Assembly (NCBI RefSeq): GCF_003383615.1
Contig: NZ_QNUL01000004.1
Coordinates: forward strand, 124,001 to 188,000
Direction: 5' to 3'
DNA: 64,000 bases
DNA from: Dyadobacter luteus
GTDB lineage: Bacteria > Bacteroidota > Bacteroidia > Cytophagales > Spirosomataceae
The translations under genes and the position numbers were made by a program. The notes beneath the pieces were generated by a model, which saw only the letters and a list, made by a program, of their open reading frames with translations, did not search any database and had not been told where the DNA came from. Shown here in pieces: positions 1 to 8,258 of this stretch. Numbering within the stretch: the first letter of the stretch is position 1; every line of letters starts with the position of its first letter.

Positions 1-120
1 CTTACCAGATTCTTACTCCATGTAGACGTAGGCGCGCCTTCGCACAAGGATTTAATGCGGACGATTGAGCTACTCGGAACAAAGGTAAAACCGGAAGTTG
101 ATAAGGCGCTCCGTAAGTAA
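1..120 (+). CDS. C-terminal end of a luciferase-like monooxygenase (partial)
   Basis: The window opens inside a plus-strand frame that reads 39 residues to a TAA at 118-120. The tail, with HVDVGAPSHKDLMRTIELLG and then VKPEV, resembles the C-terminus of LLM-class flavin-dependent oxidoreductases, where a 'phe-ml-RTIELLGTKV-P' ending is common. The start and the catalytic barrel lie outside the window, so substrate and operon cannot be judged. A strong terminator follows 33 bases later, so this is the last gene of its unit. The identification rests on a short tail and is tentative. Confidence 0.5.
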   Translation, partial: LTRFLLHVDVGAPSHKDLMRTIELLGTKVKPEVDKALRK

Positions 121-152
121 TTGACAGCTTAGGAGGATAGGGGATTAGAAGC

Positions 153-192
153 AGAGGCTGTGTCACTTAGCGACACAGCCTCTTTCTTTTTT
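153..192 (+). terminator. Intrinsic terminator after the partial monooxygenase gene
   Basis: A perfect 12-bp stem (AGAGGCTGTGTC at 153-164 with GACACAGCCTCT at 172-183) with a 7-base loop is followed by a T-rich run at 181-192. It sits between two converging genes and its tail overlaps the stop codon of the minus-strand gene, so it may serve both. Confidence 0.9.
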
Positions 193-1816
193 AAAATATA
201 AATTTGGTACTCAGGAAGTTCGATGTATCCTGATGCACGATTTCATTGATCAGTTGCTTATTGGCACTGTTCATCTTGAAAGCAACCAAAGAGCGGATGG
301 AAAAAGCACGGATGGCGTCAGCTACTGAAAGCGTTCCCTCGGCACTGTCTTTCCGGCCTGTAAAAGGAAATACATCCGGTCCGCGCTGGCATTGCGTGTT
401 GATATTCACACGGCTTACCTGGTTAACCAGCGGGTCGATCAGCGCTGCAACCTCTGAAGAATTATTACTGAAAATACTCACCTGTTGTCCATGCGTAGCT
501 TCGATCAGGTATTCAATCGTTTCTTCCAGATCATCAAAAGATACTACCGGCACTATTGGACCAAACTGCTCTTCGTGGTACAGTTTCATGTTTTTGTTTA
601 CAGGATAAACAACAGCCGGATAAAAGAAGGAACCTGCCGAGCTACCACCATTCTCATTCATTACACTTGCACCATGCGCTTTTGCGTCTTCAATACAGGC
701 GTTCAGGTATTCAATTTTGTTAGGTTCCGGTAGCGGAGTAAGCGATACTCCTTTTTCCCATGGCATACCAAATTTGAGGCCCGCTACAGCCTGATTGAAT
801 TGGCTGATGAATTCATCCGCAATGCTTCTGTGCACCCAAACGATTTTCAGGGCGGTGCAACGCTGTCCGTTGAAAGACAGTGAACCGGTTAGTGTTTCTT
901 TTACTGCAAGTTCAATATCGGCATTGGCCGTAACTATCGCAGCATTTTTTGCATCCAGTCCTAATACAGCACGCAGGCGGTTCACTTTCGGATGTTGTTT
1001 TTTAAGCTCATTGGCTACTTTACTGGATCCGATCAAAGTCAGTACGTTGATCTTGCCAGACTGCATCAAACCAGGTACAATTGTGTTGCCACGTCCGTAG
1101 ATGATATTAACTACTCCTTTAGGAAAACAATCTCTGAATGCTTCCTGCAATGGATAGTGCAGAAGTGTACCGAATTTCGGAGGTTTGAAAAGAATGGTGT
1201 TTCCCATGATCAGTGCCGGGATCAGGGTAGTGAAGGTTTCATTCAAAGGGTAATTGAATGGTCCCATGCACAGTACTACACCCAGCGGTGAACGGCGTAC
1301 CTGCGCTGCGATGCCATCAACAATGTCAAAACCGGACGAATCCCTGTCCAGATTTTTCAATGAATCAATGGTTGCATAAATGTATTCAACGGTACGGTCA
1401 AACTCCTTTACGGAGTCGGCAAATGACTTGCCGATCTCCCACATGATTAATTTGACAATAATCTCTTTTTGCTCAATCATCTTTCCGGTGAACTGCTCAA
1501 CACAGTGAATACGCTCTGCAACACCCATCGTCGGCCATTCACCGCGACCGTTATTGTAAGCAGCAACAGCTGCATCCAGTGACAACTGCGCTTCTTTTTC
1601 CGAGCAAACCGGATAGCTTCCGATTAATACTCTTTGCAAACCCTGCTCTGTCTGTGTGCAGATAGGGGAAAAAACTTCATGTACCTGGCCTTCCCAGGAT
1701 TTCATTTCGCCATTGCTCAGGTATTCCCGCTGGTGTACTGGTGCGTCCAGCTGATATTCAGCAGGGATCTGATCTGCCTGCGGGAAAATGTTTTGTAAGG
1801 TGGAGTTAAAATCCAT
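191..1816 (-). CDS. gapN: NADP-dependent glyceraldehyde-3-phosphate dehydrogenase-like aldehyde dehydrogenase
   Basis: A 541-residue aldehyde dehydrogenase superfamily protein of the long Bacteroidota GapN type, predicted to oxidise glyceraldehyde 3-phosphate directly to 3-phosphoglycerate with NADP in the cytoplasm. Visible motifs are the cofactor-binding segment with GPFNYPLNE (Asn about 188), the Rossmann segment LIGSSKVA, and the catalytic cysteine in FNGQRCTA (Cys about 320). The segment that is usually ELGGK reads LGLDAK here, so the usual general-base Glu position is Gly, with an Asp two residues on. The ATG at 1816 lacks a strong ribosome-binding site. It is monocistronic by context. 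Substrate assignment follows family resemblance and is less certain than the ALDH fold. Confidence 0.8.
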   Translation of the reverse strand: MDFNSTLQNIFPQADQIPAEYQLDAPVHQREYLSNGEMKSWEGQVHEVFSPICTQTEQGLQRVLIGSYPVCSEKEAQLSLDAAVAAYNNGRGEWPTMGVAERIHCVEQFTGKMIEQKEIIVKLIMWEIGKSFADSVKEFDRTVEYIYATIDSLKNLDRDSSGFDIVDGIAAQVRRSPLGVVLCMGPFNYPLNETFTTLIPALIMGNTILFKPPKFGTLLHYPLQEAFRDCFPKGVVNIIYGRGNTIVPGLMQSGKINVLTLIGSSKVANELKKQHPKVNRLRAVLGLDAKNAAIVTANADIELAVKETLTGSLSFNGQRCTALKIVWVHRSIADEFISQFNQAVAGLKFGMPWEKGVSLTPLPEPNKIEYLNACIEDAKAHGASVMNENGGSSAGSFFYPAVVYPVNKNMKLYHEEQFGPIVPVVSFDDLEETIEYLIEATHGQQVSIFSNNSSEVAALIDPLVNQVSRVNINTQCQRGPDVFPFTGRKDSAEGTLSVADAIRAFSIRSLVAFKMNSANKQLINEIVHQDTSNFLSTKFIF

Positions 1817-2100
1817 TTTAGTGCTAACGTGTTATTCTTAAATAATAAATTGGATATTATATGTCACAAAGACAATTATTTTAATGGGCACTTTTTTAGT
1901 ATTTTATATAAGCATAGGCTATAAGAATGAGTGGGAAATGGTTTAAAATCAGGTACTACCGGACTATCCGTTTGAGCTGGATGGGTAATCTCAGTTTGAA
2001 TAAGTCGAAAATGGTGTCAATTTACTTCTTGAATAAATAAATAGTTATACGCAAGAGACGAAATGAGTTACATTTTAACCTGATTCAAAAGTGTTTTAAA
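1817..2100. other. Intergenic stretch between gapN-like gene and the MATE gene
   Basis: About 280 A/T-rich bases that should hold the promoter of the minus-strand aldehyde dehydrogenase gene. I find no TAnnTTTG element on the minus strand close to the ATG, no convincing ORF and no RNA structure. Confidence 0.5.
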
Positions 2101-2102
2101 AT

Positions 2103-2134
2103 AAAAAAAACTGCGAATCGTGATCCGCAGTTTT
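2103..2134 (-). terminator. Intrinsic terminator of the MATE transporter gene
   Basis: AAAACTGCG (2107-2115) pairs with CGCAGTTTT (2126-2134) around a 10-base loop. Read on the minus strand, the stem is followed by a run of eight T residues (2110 down to 2103), placed just after the stop of the minus-strand gene. Confidence 0.85.
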
Positions 2135-2161
2135 ACTAACAATCTTATAGATAGTAGTTTG

Positions 2162-3499
2162 TTACTTATTTGGTTGCGTGTTTGTTTTCGTCATTTTGAA
2201 AAAACGTGTGATCAGAAATACCGAAGCAAGTGTAAGTCCCATAATCAACCCCAGCCACATACCGGGAGCTCCCATATTGAAGTGGAATGCGAGCAAATAA
2301 CCGAAAGGTATACCGACTACCCAATAAGCAATTCCAATCAGGATTGTTGGTGTTTTTACATCTTTAATGCCGCGCAGCAGTCCGGCACTGATTGCCTGCG
2401 TGCTGTCTGAGATCTGAAATACCGCAGCGAACAATAACAAAAGTGCTGCCATTTCCACAACCATTGTGTTGTTGTTGAAGGCGATGGGAAGATAGTTTCT
2501 GAATACCGCAAATCCTATCGCGCAAACAATACCATATCCCAGCGCAGTGATAATGGTGCTTTTGCCGATCACAAATATTTTTCCCCAGTCATTACGTCCG
2601 AATGCATTACTTACACGTATGGAACCGGCTTGGGCAAGGCCCATTGATACCATAAATGTAAAAGATGCACAGCTGAGTGCGATTTGATGGGAAGCTTGTG
2701 CAACAGCACCCAGCGTACCAATGATGATTCCGGAAACCGCAAAAGCACCTGCTTCCATACCAATCTGCAAACTGCTCGGCACGCCGATATGCAATAGTTC
2801 TTTGATTGTAGTCATTTTCAGTTTCCATTGACTACGGCTTACAGCAATGTATTTGCTGAAAGTTTTATGTCTGAGAATAACAAGCAACAATGCCAGAAAC
2901 ATACAGGTCCTGGTAATTAACGTGGCCCAGCCTGCACCGGCAAGTTCCAGTCTTGGAAATCCCCAATTGCCATAAATCAGAAGCCAGTTCAGTAATATGT
3001 TCAGTGGCATACCAGCCAAAGACAGTATCATTGCCGTTCGGGTATATTCAAGTCCGTCGGCAAATTGCTTCAACGTCATAAACAGCAACATTGGAATGAT
3101 CGACAAACCCATGAGTCTCATAAAAGGCATGGCAAGCTCTGCCACTTCCGGGTCTTGTCCCAAATGGTGAAGAATATCTTTCCCGAACACCAATGTGAAG
3201 GAGATGGCCAGAGCCGTGAGCGCACAAAGGATAAATCCGTTGAACAAATAATGAGATACGAGTTGTGAATCGCGTCGGCCATGCGCCATGGACACCATTT
3301 GAGATACGGAAATGGTCATACCTATTCCTATTACAAAAGGGATATTCATCGTATTGATAACCAGTGCCGCTGCTGCCAGTTGCTTGTAGCTGATAGCACC
3401 AACCATGGCGCTGTCGATCAAATGGAGCGCCATTTGTGCCAGTTCTCCGATTATAATAGGAAGTGCAAGACGGATCGTTTGTGATGCTTCGTTCTTCAT
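2162..3499 (-). CDS. MATE family multidrug efflux transporter
   Basis: A 445-residue protein with the twelve hydrophobic segments and the two-fold repeat of the MATE (NorM) family, which exports cationic drugs and metabolites across the inner membrane using a sodium or proton gradient. The N-terminus with LPIIIGELAQMALHLIDSAM is the family's typical TM1 region, and the repeat recurs near residue 240 with GVPSSLQIGMEAGAF. Length is normal for the family. A -7 promoter element lies 32 bases upstream of the ATG and a terminator follows, so it is a single-gene unit. The transported substrate cannot be read from the sequence. Confidence 0.93.
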   Translation of the reverse strand: MKNEASQTIRLALPIIIGELAQMALHLIDSAMVGAISYKQLAAAALVINTMNIPFVIGIGMTISVSQMVSMAHGRRDSQLVSHYLFNGFILCALTALAISFTLVFGKDILHHLGQDPEVAELAMPFMRLMGLSIIPMLLFMTLKQFADGLEYTRTAMILSLAGMPLNILLNWLLIYGNWGFPRLELAGAGWATLITRTCMFLALLLVILRHKTFSKYIAVSRSQWKLKMTTIKELLHIGVPSSLQIGMEAGAFAVSGIIIGTLGAVAQASHQIALSCASFTFMVSMGLAQAGSIRVSNAFGRNDWGKIFVIGKSTIITALGYGIVCAIGFAVFRNYLPIAFNNNTMVVEMAALLLLFAAVFQISDSTQAISAGLLRGIKDVKTPTILIGIAYWVVGIPFGYLLAFHFNMGAPGMWLGLIMGLTLASVFLITRFFKMTKTNTQPNK

Positions 3500-3531
3500 A
3501 GCTTGTGTGAATCAGTAATCAAAAAGTCTGC

Positions 3532-3539
3532 AAAGGTAC
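3532..3539 (-). promoter_or_regulatory. Bacteroidota-type -7 promoter element for the MATE gene
   Basis: Minus strand reads TACCTTTG, matching TAnnTTTG, 32 bases upstream of the ATG at 3499. I find no clear TTTG -33 element at the usual spacing. Confidence 0.5.
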
Positions 3540-3723
3540 GGAAGTTTAAATCAAGCAGCAGCCGATGCAGGAAAGATATTGCTGACGTAACATAGATCAC
3601 TTGTGCAGGTTTACGGTCAATATCATCGTCTGACTATAAACTTTATAGAGTAAAATAAAAGAATACAGGGTTTTTATAGAAAGCATTTAACATAGCACAT
3701 TGGCTGCCTGACGGTCGTTAAAA

Positions 3724-6192
3724 ATGAAATTAATCTTTACCAGCGTATTGAATACATCCGGACAATTTGGTGCCGGCCGCTACCTGTTCCTGTTATCATT
3801 GATATCAGCGTTTTTTGTATCTGCCGGGGTACAGGCACAAGGCGAAAAATCCAAAGTTACCGGCAAAATTGCCGACACTTCCAACGGTGCTCCTCTGGGT
3901 TACGCCAGTGTACGTTTATTTAAATCCGTTGACAGTTCCTTTGTTGCAGGAGCTATTACCGACGAGACCGGTGGATTTGTGATTGAAGTTGTTGCCGGTA
4001 ACTACTATGCATTATCAGAGTTCATAGGCTATAAACCACACTTTTCCTCAGGTGTTCGTGTGCAGCAGGGGGCGAAAGTGTTGAATTTGCCGGATATTAA
4101 ACTGACTGCCTCTGCAAGAAACCTGGACGAAGTAACTGTGCAGGCCGAAAAGAGTAGTATGGAGCTTTCACTTGACAAAAAGATTTTCAATGTAGGGAAG
4201 GATCTTGCTAACTCTGGTGGAACAGCGGTGGATATTCTTACCAATGTGCCTTCCGTAGCGGTGGACGTAGAGGGAAATGTGAGTTTGCGTGGATCGGGTA
4301 ACGTAAGGATTCTGATTGACGGAAAACCATCAGGCCTGGTAAGTCTGAAAGGGGGAGCGGGGTTACAACAATTGCAGGGAAGTATAATAGAAAGAGTGGA
4401 GATTATCACAAATCCATCGGCGCGATATGAAGCTGAAGGAATGGGAGGGATTATCAATATTGTGCTTAAAAAGGAGCGGAAAGAGGGCTTTAATGGATCT
4501 TTTGATATTATTACTGGTCATCCAACGAATTATGGAGCGGCTGCAAATGTAAACTACCGTAAAAACAAACTCAACTTTTTTATCAATTATACCTTATCGT
4601 TCCGAAATACACCGGGACGTAATAATGTGTATCAGGAAACTTACAGAAATGACTCAACGATTATTATGCAGCGGGATATGTCCAGTAAGCTGAAAGGCAT
4701 GAACAACAGTGCACGGGGCGGAATCGATTACTATTTTAATGCTAAAAATATTCTTACCGGGGCATATACCTGGCGTACCAGCAAGGGAAAGAGATATTCA
4801 ACGCTTACTTACAGGGATTATCTTTTTTCCACCAATAATCCGACCGGGATCACAACCAGAACCCAGGATGAAACTGAGACGGAGCCTAATTCCGAATATG
4901 CGATTACCTACAGAAAAACTTTTGACAGAAAAGGACGTGAATTTACTGCTGATGTTCGCTATCTTGATAATTGGGAGAATTCGGATCAGTATTACAATGA
5001 GCATATTTTTAAACCCAATGGTACTCCAAGTGGGATTCCCTCTATTCTTCAGCGTGCCCTTAACTTCGAAACAGAAAAGCAATTACTTTTTCAGATTGAT
5101 TATGTCCACCCTTTTGGTAAAGACGGAAAAATGGAAGCAGGACTTCGCAGCAGCTCGCGTGACATGACCAACGATTACTCAGTAACGCAAAGAGACGAAT
5201 CGGGAGGCTGGTTCGAACTGCCAAATCTGACCAATGATTTCCTTTATGAAGAAGATATCCATGCGGCCTACGCCATTATCGGTAATAAGACAGGTAAGTT
5301 CTCTTATCAGGCTGGTCTTCGTGCGGAATGGACGGGTGTTACCACTGAGCTGCGGACTACAAAAGAAGTTAACGACAGGAACTATGCCAACTTATTCCCG
5401 AGCGCGCATATCACCTATGATCTGGCAAAGCAAAATGCATTACAGCTCAGCTTCAGCAGAAGGGTGAGAAGGCCTCAATATAATGATCTCACGCCTTTTG
5501 CAACATTTAGTGACAACAGAAATTATTGGAGTGGAAATCCGGATTTGAATCCTGAATTTACAAATGTATTTGAAGCAGGGCATATCAAGTACCTTGAAAA
5601 AGGCTCGGTTACCTCATCAATCTATTACCGACATACTACCGGCAAAATAACAAGTATCCGGCGTGTAGAGGATAACGGCAATTCTTACACCCGGCCGGAA
5701 AACCTGGGAACCGAAGATTCCTACGGTGCAGAGTTTACCGGCTCGCTTGTTCCTTATAAGTGGTGGAAACTGGATGGAAGCGTGAACTTTTTTCGTGCCG
5801 TTACCGACGGGACAGACGTAGATCAGACTTTTCAAAGTGATACTTATAGCTGGTTTGTGCGAATGATGTCACGGTTTACTTTATGGCAATCAGCTGATGT
5901 TCAGTTGCGTGGTAATTATGAAGCTCCTCAGCAGACCCCGCAGGGTAGAAGGAAAGCACTGGCAACCCTGGACCTGGCTGCAACAAAGGATATTCTCAAA
6001 GGAAACGGTACACTAACACTTAGTGTAATTGATGTTTTTAATTCCAGAAAATTCAGATCTATCACTGAAGGACCGAATTTCTATGCACGTACTAATTCAC
6101 AAGGAAGGCTACGCCAGATTAACTTAACATTAAATTATCGTTTGCATCAGGCCAAAAAGAAACCCAAAGAAGGTTTGGATGGTGAATTTTAA
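3724..6192 (+). CDS. Outer-membrane TonB-dependent receptor family protein with carboxypeptidase-regulatory-like domain
   Basis: An 822-residue outer-membrane protein. After a signal peptide ending at VQAQG (about residue 39) comes a carboxypeptidase-regulatory-like beta domain (about 43-120: KVTGKIADTSNGAPLGYASVRLF), then a plug domain (about 150-245: VDILTNVPSVAVDVEGNVSL, LIDGKPSG, RVEIITNPSARYEAEGMGGI) and a large beta-barrel of the outer-membrane beta-barrel family to the C-terminus (ending QINLTLNYRLHQAKKKPKE). Proteins of this type take up nutrients with TonB energy. No SusD partner follows, so it is not a classic Sus pair. The ligand is unknown. It has no obvious operon partner. Confidence 0.9.
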   Translation: MKLIFTSVLNTSGQFGAGRYLFLLSLISAFFVSAGVQAQGEKSKVTGKIADTSNGAPLGYASVRLFKSVDSSFVAGAITDETGGFVIEVVAGNYYALSEFIGYKPHFSSGVRVQQGAKVLNLPDIKLTASARNLDEVTVQAEKSSMELSLDKKIFNVGKDLANSGGTAVDILTNVPSVAVDVEGNVSLRGSGNVRILIDGKPSGLVSLKGGAGLQQLQGSIIERVEIITNPSARYEAEGMGGIINIVLKKERKEGFNGSFDIITGHPTNYGAAANVNYRKNKLNFFINYTLSFRNTPGRNNVYQETYRNDSTIIMQRDMSSKLKGMNNSARGGIDYYFNAKNILTGAYTWRTSKGKRYSTLTYRDYLFSTNNPTGITTRTQDETETEPNSEYAITYRKTFDRKGREFTADVRYLDNWENSDQYYNEHIFKPNGTPSGIPSILQRALNFETEKQLLFQIDYVHPFGKDGKMEAGLRSSSRDMTNDYSVTQRDESGGWFELPNLTNDFLYEEDIHAAYAIIGNKTGKFSYQAGLRAEWTGVTTELRTTKEVNDRNYANLFPSAHITYDLAKQNALQLSFSRRVRRPQYNDLTPFATFSDNRNYWSGNPDLNPEFTNVFEAGHIKYLEKGSVTSSIYYRHTTGKITSIRRVEDNGNSYTRPENLGTEDSYGAEFTGSLVPYKWWKLDGSVNFFRAVTDGTDVDQTFQSDTYSWFVRMMSRFTLWQSADVQLRGNYEAPQQTPQGRRKALATLDLAATKDILKGNGTLTLSVIDVFNSRKFRSITEGPNFYARTNSQGRLRQINLTLNYRLHQAKKKPKEGLDGEF

Positions 6193-6531
6193 TTGATTGA
6201 ATTTCAGCGCTTTGTTGGTTTGTGAGATTTTTTATGTAGCTCTCAGCAAGCCTGGTATTGCTTTCAGTTCGAATAAAAAAGATCGAAGAACTTGTTCCCT
6301 GCAGTTTGATTCGTTATATTTATGTAGAATTTATTTTAGTACTGCACTGTTCTTCTACGTATTTATCTGTTAAAAAACAGATAAAGTATACCTGCATTTC
6401 GCAAATAACGGGCATTTCCAGATCCCGAAAATGGGTGCTTTATATCGGTAGTGTGTTTCAAAATTCCAACATGATTTAATGAACCTGCACTTATCTGGTG
6501 TATACCAGGGAGTTCAGAAAATGAAGATATT
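6193..6531. other. Intergenic stretch between TonB receptor and response regulator
   Basis: About 340 bases. The only open frame of note (6258-6479) would need a TTG start and has no recognisable protein character. No terminator hairpin, riboswitch or promoter box is evident. I see no gene here. Confidence 0.5.
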
Positions 6532-6981
6532 ATGATGATAAAATCAAATAAATCAATCTATCTGGCCGACGATGATGCAGACGACTGCATGCTCTTCGAG
6601 GATGCGCTGAGAGAAGTTTGTGATACCACAGAACTCACCATGGCAAATGATGGCGTCGAGCTTTTGGATCTGATGGAGACGACTGTACCACCGCCACCGG
6701 ATGTGATTTTTCTGGATTTGAATATGCCCAGAAAGAATGGTTTTGAGTGTCTGGAGCAGATCCGGGCTACGCTAAAATGGAAAGATATACCTGTGGTTAT
6801 TTTTTCTACAAGTGGTCAGGAAGATATGATCCGAAAAGTACATGATCAGGGAGCCAATTATTTTATCCGTAAACCGGGATCATTCCCTAAACTCAAACAG
6901 GCCATCCGTCAGATTCTTGATATCGATTGGAGTACTCATAGTTGGGTGCCGGTTACTGATAATTTAAGATATCATTACTAA
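6532..6981 (+). CDS. Single-domain response regulator (receiver only)
   Basis: A 149-residue receiver (REC) domain with no output domain, of the group common in Bacteroidota next to or distant from hybrid kinases. The acidic pocket is ADDDADD (residues 12-18), the phospho-acceptor is Asp about 62 in FLDLNMPRKNG, the switch Ser/Thr is in FSTSG, and the conserved Lys is in YFIRKPGSF (about 118). It should accept phosphate from a kinase and act through protein contacts. No kinase is adjacent. ATG codons at 6532 and 6535 are both possible starts. Confidence 0.9.
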   Translation: MMIKSNKSIYLADDDADDCMLFEDALREVCDTTELTMANDGVELLDLMETTVPPPPDVIFLDLNMPRKNGFECLEQIRATLKWKDIPVVIFSTSGQEDMIRKVHDQGANYFIRKPGSFPKLKQAIRQILDIDWSTHSWVPVTDNLRYHY

Positions 6982-7036
6982 CATTGCCTGATAAGCCGAA
7001 AGATTGATTTTGAAATCTTCGGATGAGGCTATATCA

Positions 7037-7079
7037 AGAATCGCCTGTGAGAGAAGTTCTTTCACAGGCGATTCTTTTT
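7037..7079 (+). terminator. Intrinsic terminator after the response regulator
   Basis: A perfect 14-bp stem (7037-7050 with 7062-7075) followed by TTTTT. It also lies just before the stop of the converging flavin oxidoreductase gene. Confidence 0.92.
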
Positions 7080-7094
7080 GATGGAAGGTAGGAA

Positions 7095-8162
7095 TCAGAG
7101 TTTGGCTCTTTCATACTGCACCGGCCACGCAATATCATCATGAAGCTCTGCTGCTGCATTAATAGGGAAATAGGGATTTCTCAGTACCTCACGTGCCAGA
7201 AAAATTAGATCAGCTTCTCCGTTCTGTAAGATACCTTCAGCTTGTTCACTTGTGGTGATTAACCCCACTGCACCCGTCGAAATATTCGCTTCCTTTTTCA
7301 CCTGTGCGGCAAAAGGAACCTGATACAGCGGACCAATAGGTATTTTGGTATGTGGAACCAGTCCGCCGGTTGAAACATCTATGATGTCAACGCCCTTGTC
7401 TCTGAGAATTTTCGACAATTCAACGGATTGTTCCGGATTCCAGCCATTCTCTGCCCAGTCTGTAGCTGAGATACGAACGATTAATGGCAGATCCGAAGGC
7501 CATACTTTCTGAACCTCTTCAATAATTTCAAGAAGAAGGCGGATGCGGTTTTCGAATGAGCCTCCATAATTGTCGTTTCTATGATTACTTAGCGGAGAAA
7601 GAAACTGGTGGATCAGATAGCCATGTGCTGCGTGTAACTCTATCACTTCAAAACCAGCCTGCAATGCTCTTTCTGTAGCTTTCGCAAAGTCTGTAATGAG
7701 CTGATTGATGTCAGATTGTGACATTTCAAGTGGCGCTTCATCTGCCTGATTGAAAGGGACAGCAGAGGCGCTCAGGGTTTGCCAGCCTCCCTGATCTTTT
7801 GGTACCTGCCCGCGTCCTTTCCAGGCGGCATTGGTGCTTGCTTTGCGGCCTGCATGCGCAAGCTGAATTCCAGCCACAGAACCCTGCTGTTTGATGAAAG
7901 TGGTGATTTGTTTCAGTTTGTCAATATGCTCATCACGATAAATCCCCAGATCGTCCGGAGAAATTCGTCCCTCGGGCGACACAGCCGTCGCTTCAGAAAT
8001 AATGAGTCCTGCTCCACCCACAGCACGGCTGCCCAAATGCACCAGATGCCAGTCAGTAGCAAAGCCATCTACCGAGGAATACTGGCACATAGGAGATACC
8101 ACGATCCGGTTTTTAAGTGTAATTCTTTTTATTGTAAGAGGTGAGAATAACAACGAAGCCAT
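7095..8162 (-). CDS. namA: Old-yellow-enzyme family NADPH dehydrogenase (YqjM/NamA-like)
   Basis: A 355-residue FMN-dependent TIM-barrel oxidoreductase of the old yellow enzyme family, YqjM/NamA branch, which reduces activated C=C bonds with NADPH. Seen: the N-terminal LFSPLTIKRITLKNRIVVSPMCQYSS region (the Cys is the YqjM-type flavin-contacting residue), the substrate-binding HAAHGYLIHQFLSP motif (about residue 175), NDNYGGSFENR(I/R), and the phosphate-binding C-terminal segment. Length fits the family. It follows the carB terminator on the same strand, so it probably has its own promoter. Confidence 0.92.
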   Translation of the reverse strand: MASLLFSPLTIKRITLKNRIVVSPMCQYSSVDGFATDWHLVHLGSRAVGGAGLIISEATAVSPEGRISPDDLGIYRDEHIDKLKQITTFIKQQGSVAGIQLAHAGRKASTNAAWKGRGQVPKDQGGWQTLSASAVPFNQADEAPLEMSQSDINQLITDFAKATERALQAGFEVIELHAAHGYLIHQFLSPLSNHRNDNYGGSFENRIRLLLEIIEEVQKVWPSDLPLIVRISATDWAENGWNPEQSVELSKILRDKGVDIIDVSTGGLVPHTKIPIGPLYQVPFAAQVKKEANISTGAVGLITTSEQAEGILQNGEADLIFLAREVLRNPYFPINAAAELHDDIAWPVQYERAKL

Positions 8163-8206
8163 TAGTAAAGAGTGAAATGTGTAACAATAGTTTACCTATG
8201 CATATA

Positions 8207-8239
8207 TAAAACAAAAAGCCCGGCTCAACACCAGGCTTT
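8207..8239 (-). terminator. Intrinsic terminator of carB
   Basis: On the minus strand AAAGCCTGG pairs with CCGGGCTTT (one T-G wobble) around a 7-base loop and runs into TTTTTGTTTT. It sits 20 bases past the carB stop. Confidence 0.85.
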
Positions 8240-8258
8240 CAAATACTATCATTAGAAC

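Noticed and set aside
6258-6479. 73-codon frame in the gap after the TonB receptor
   Set aside because: It needs a TTG start, has Cys/Ile-rich noise-like composition and no ribosome-binding site or terminator.
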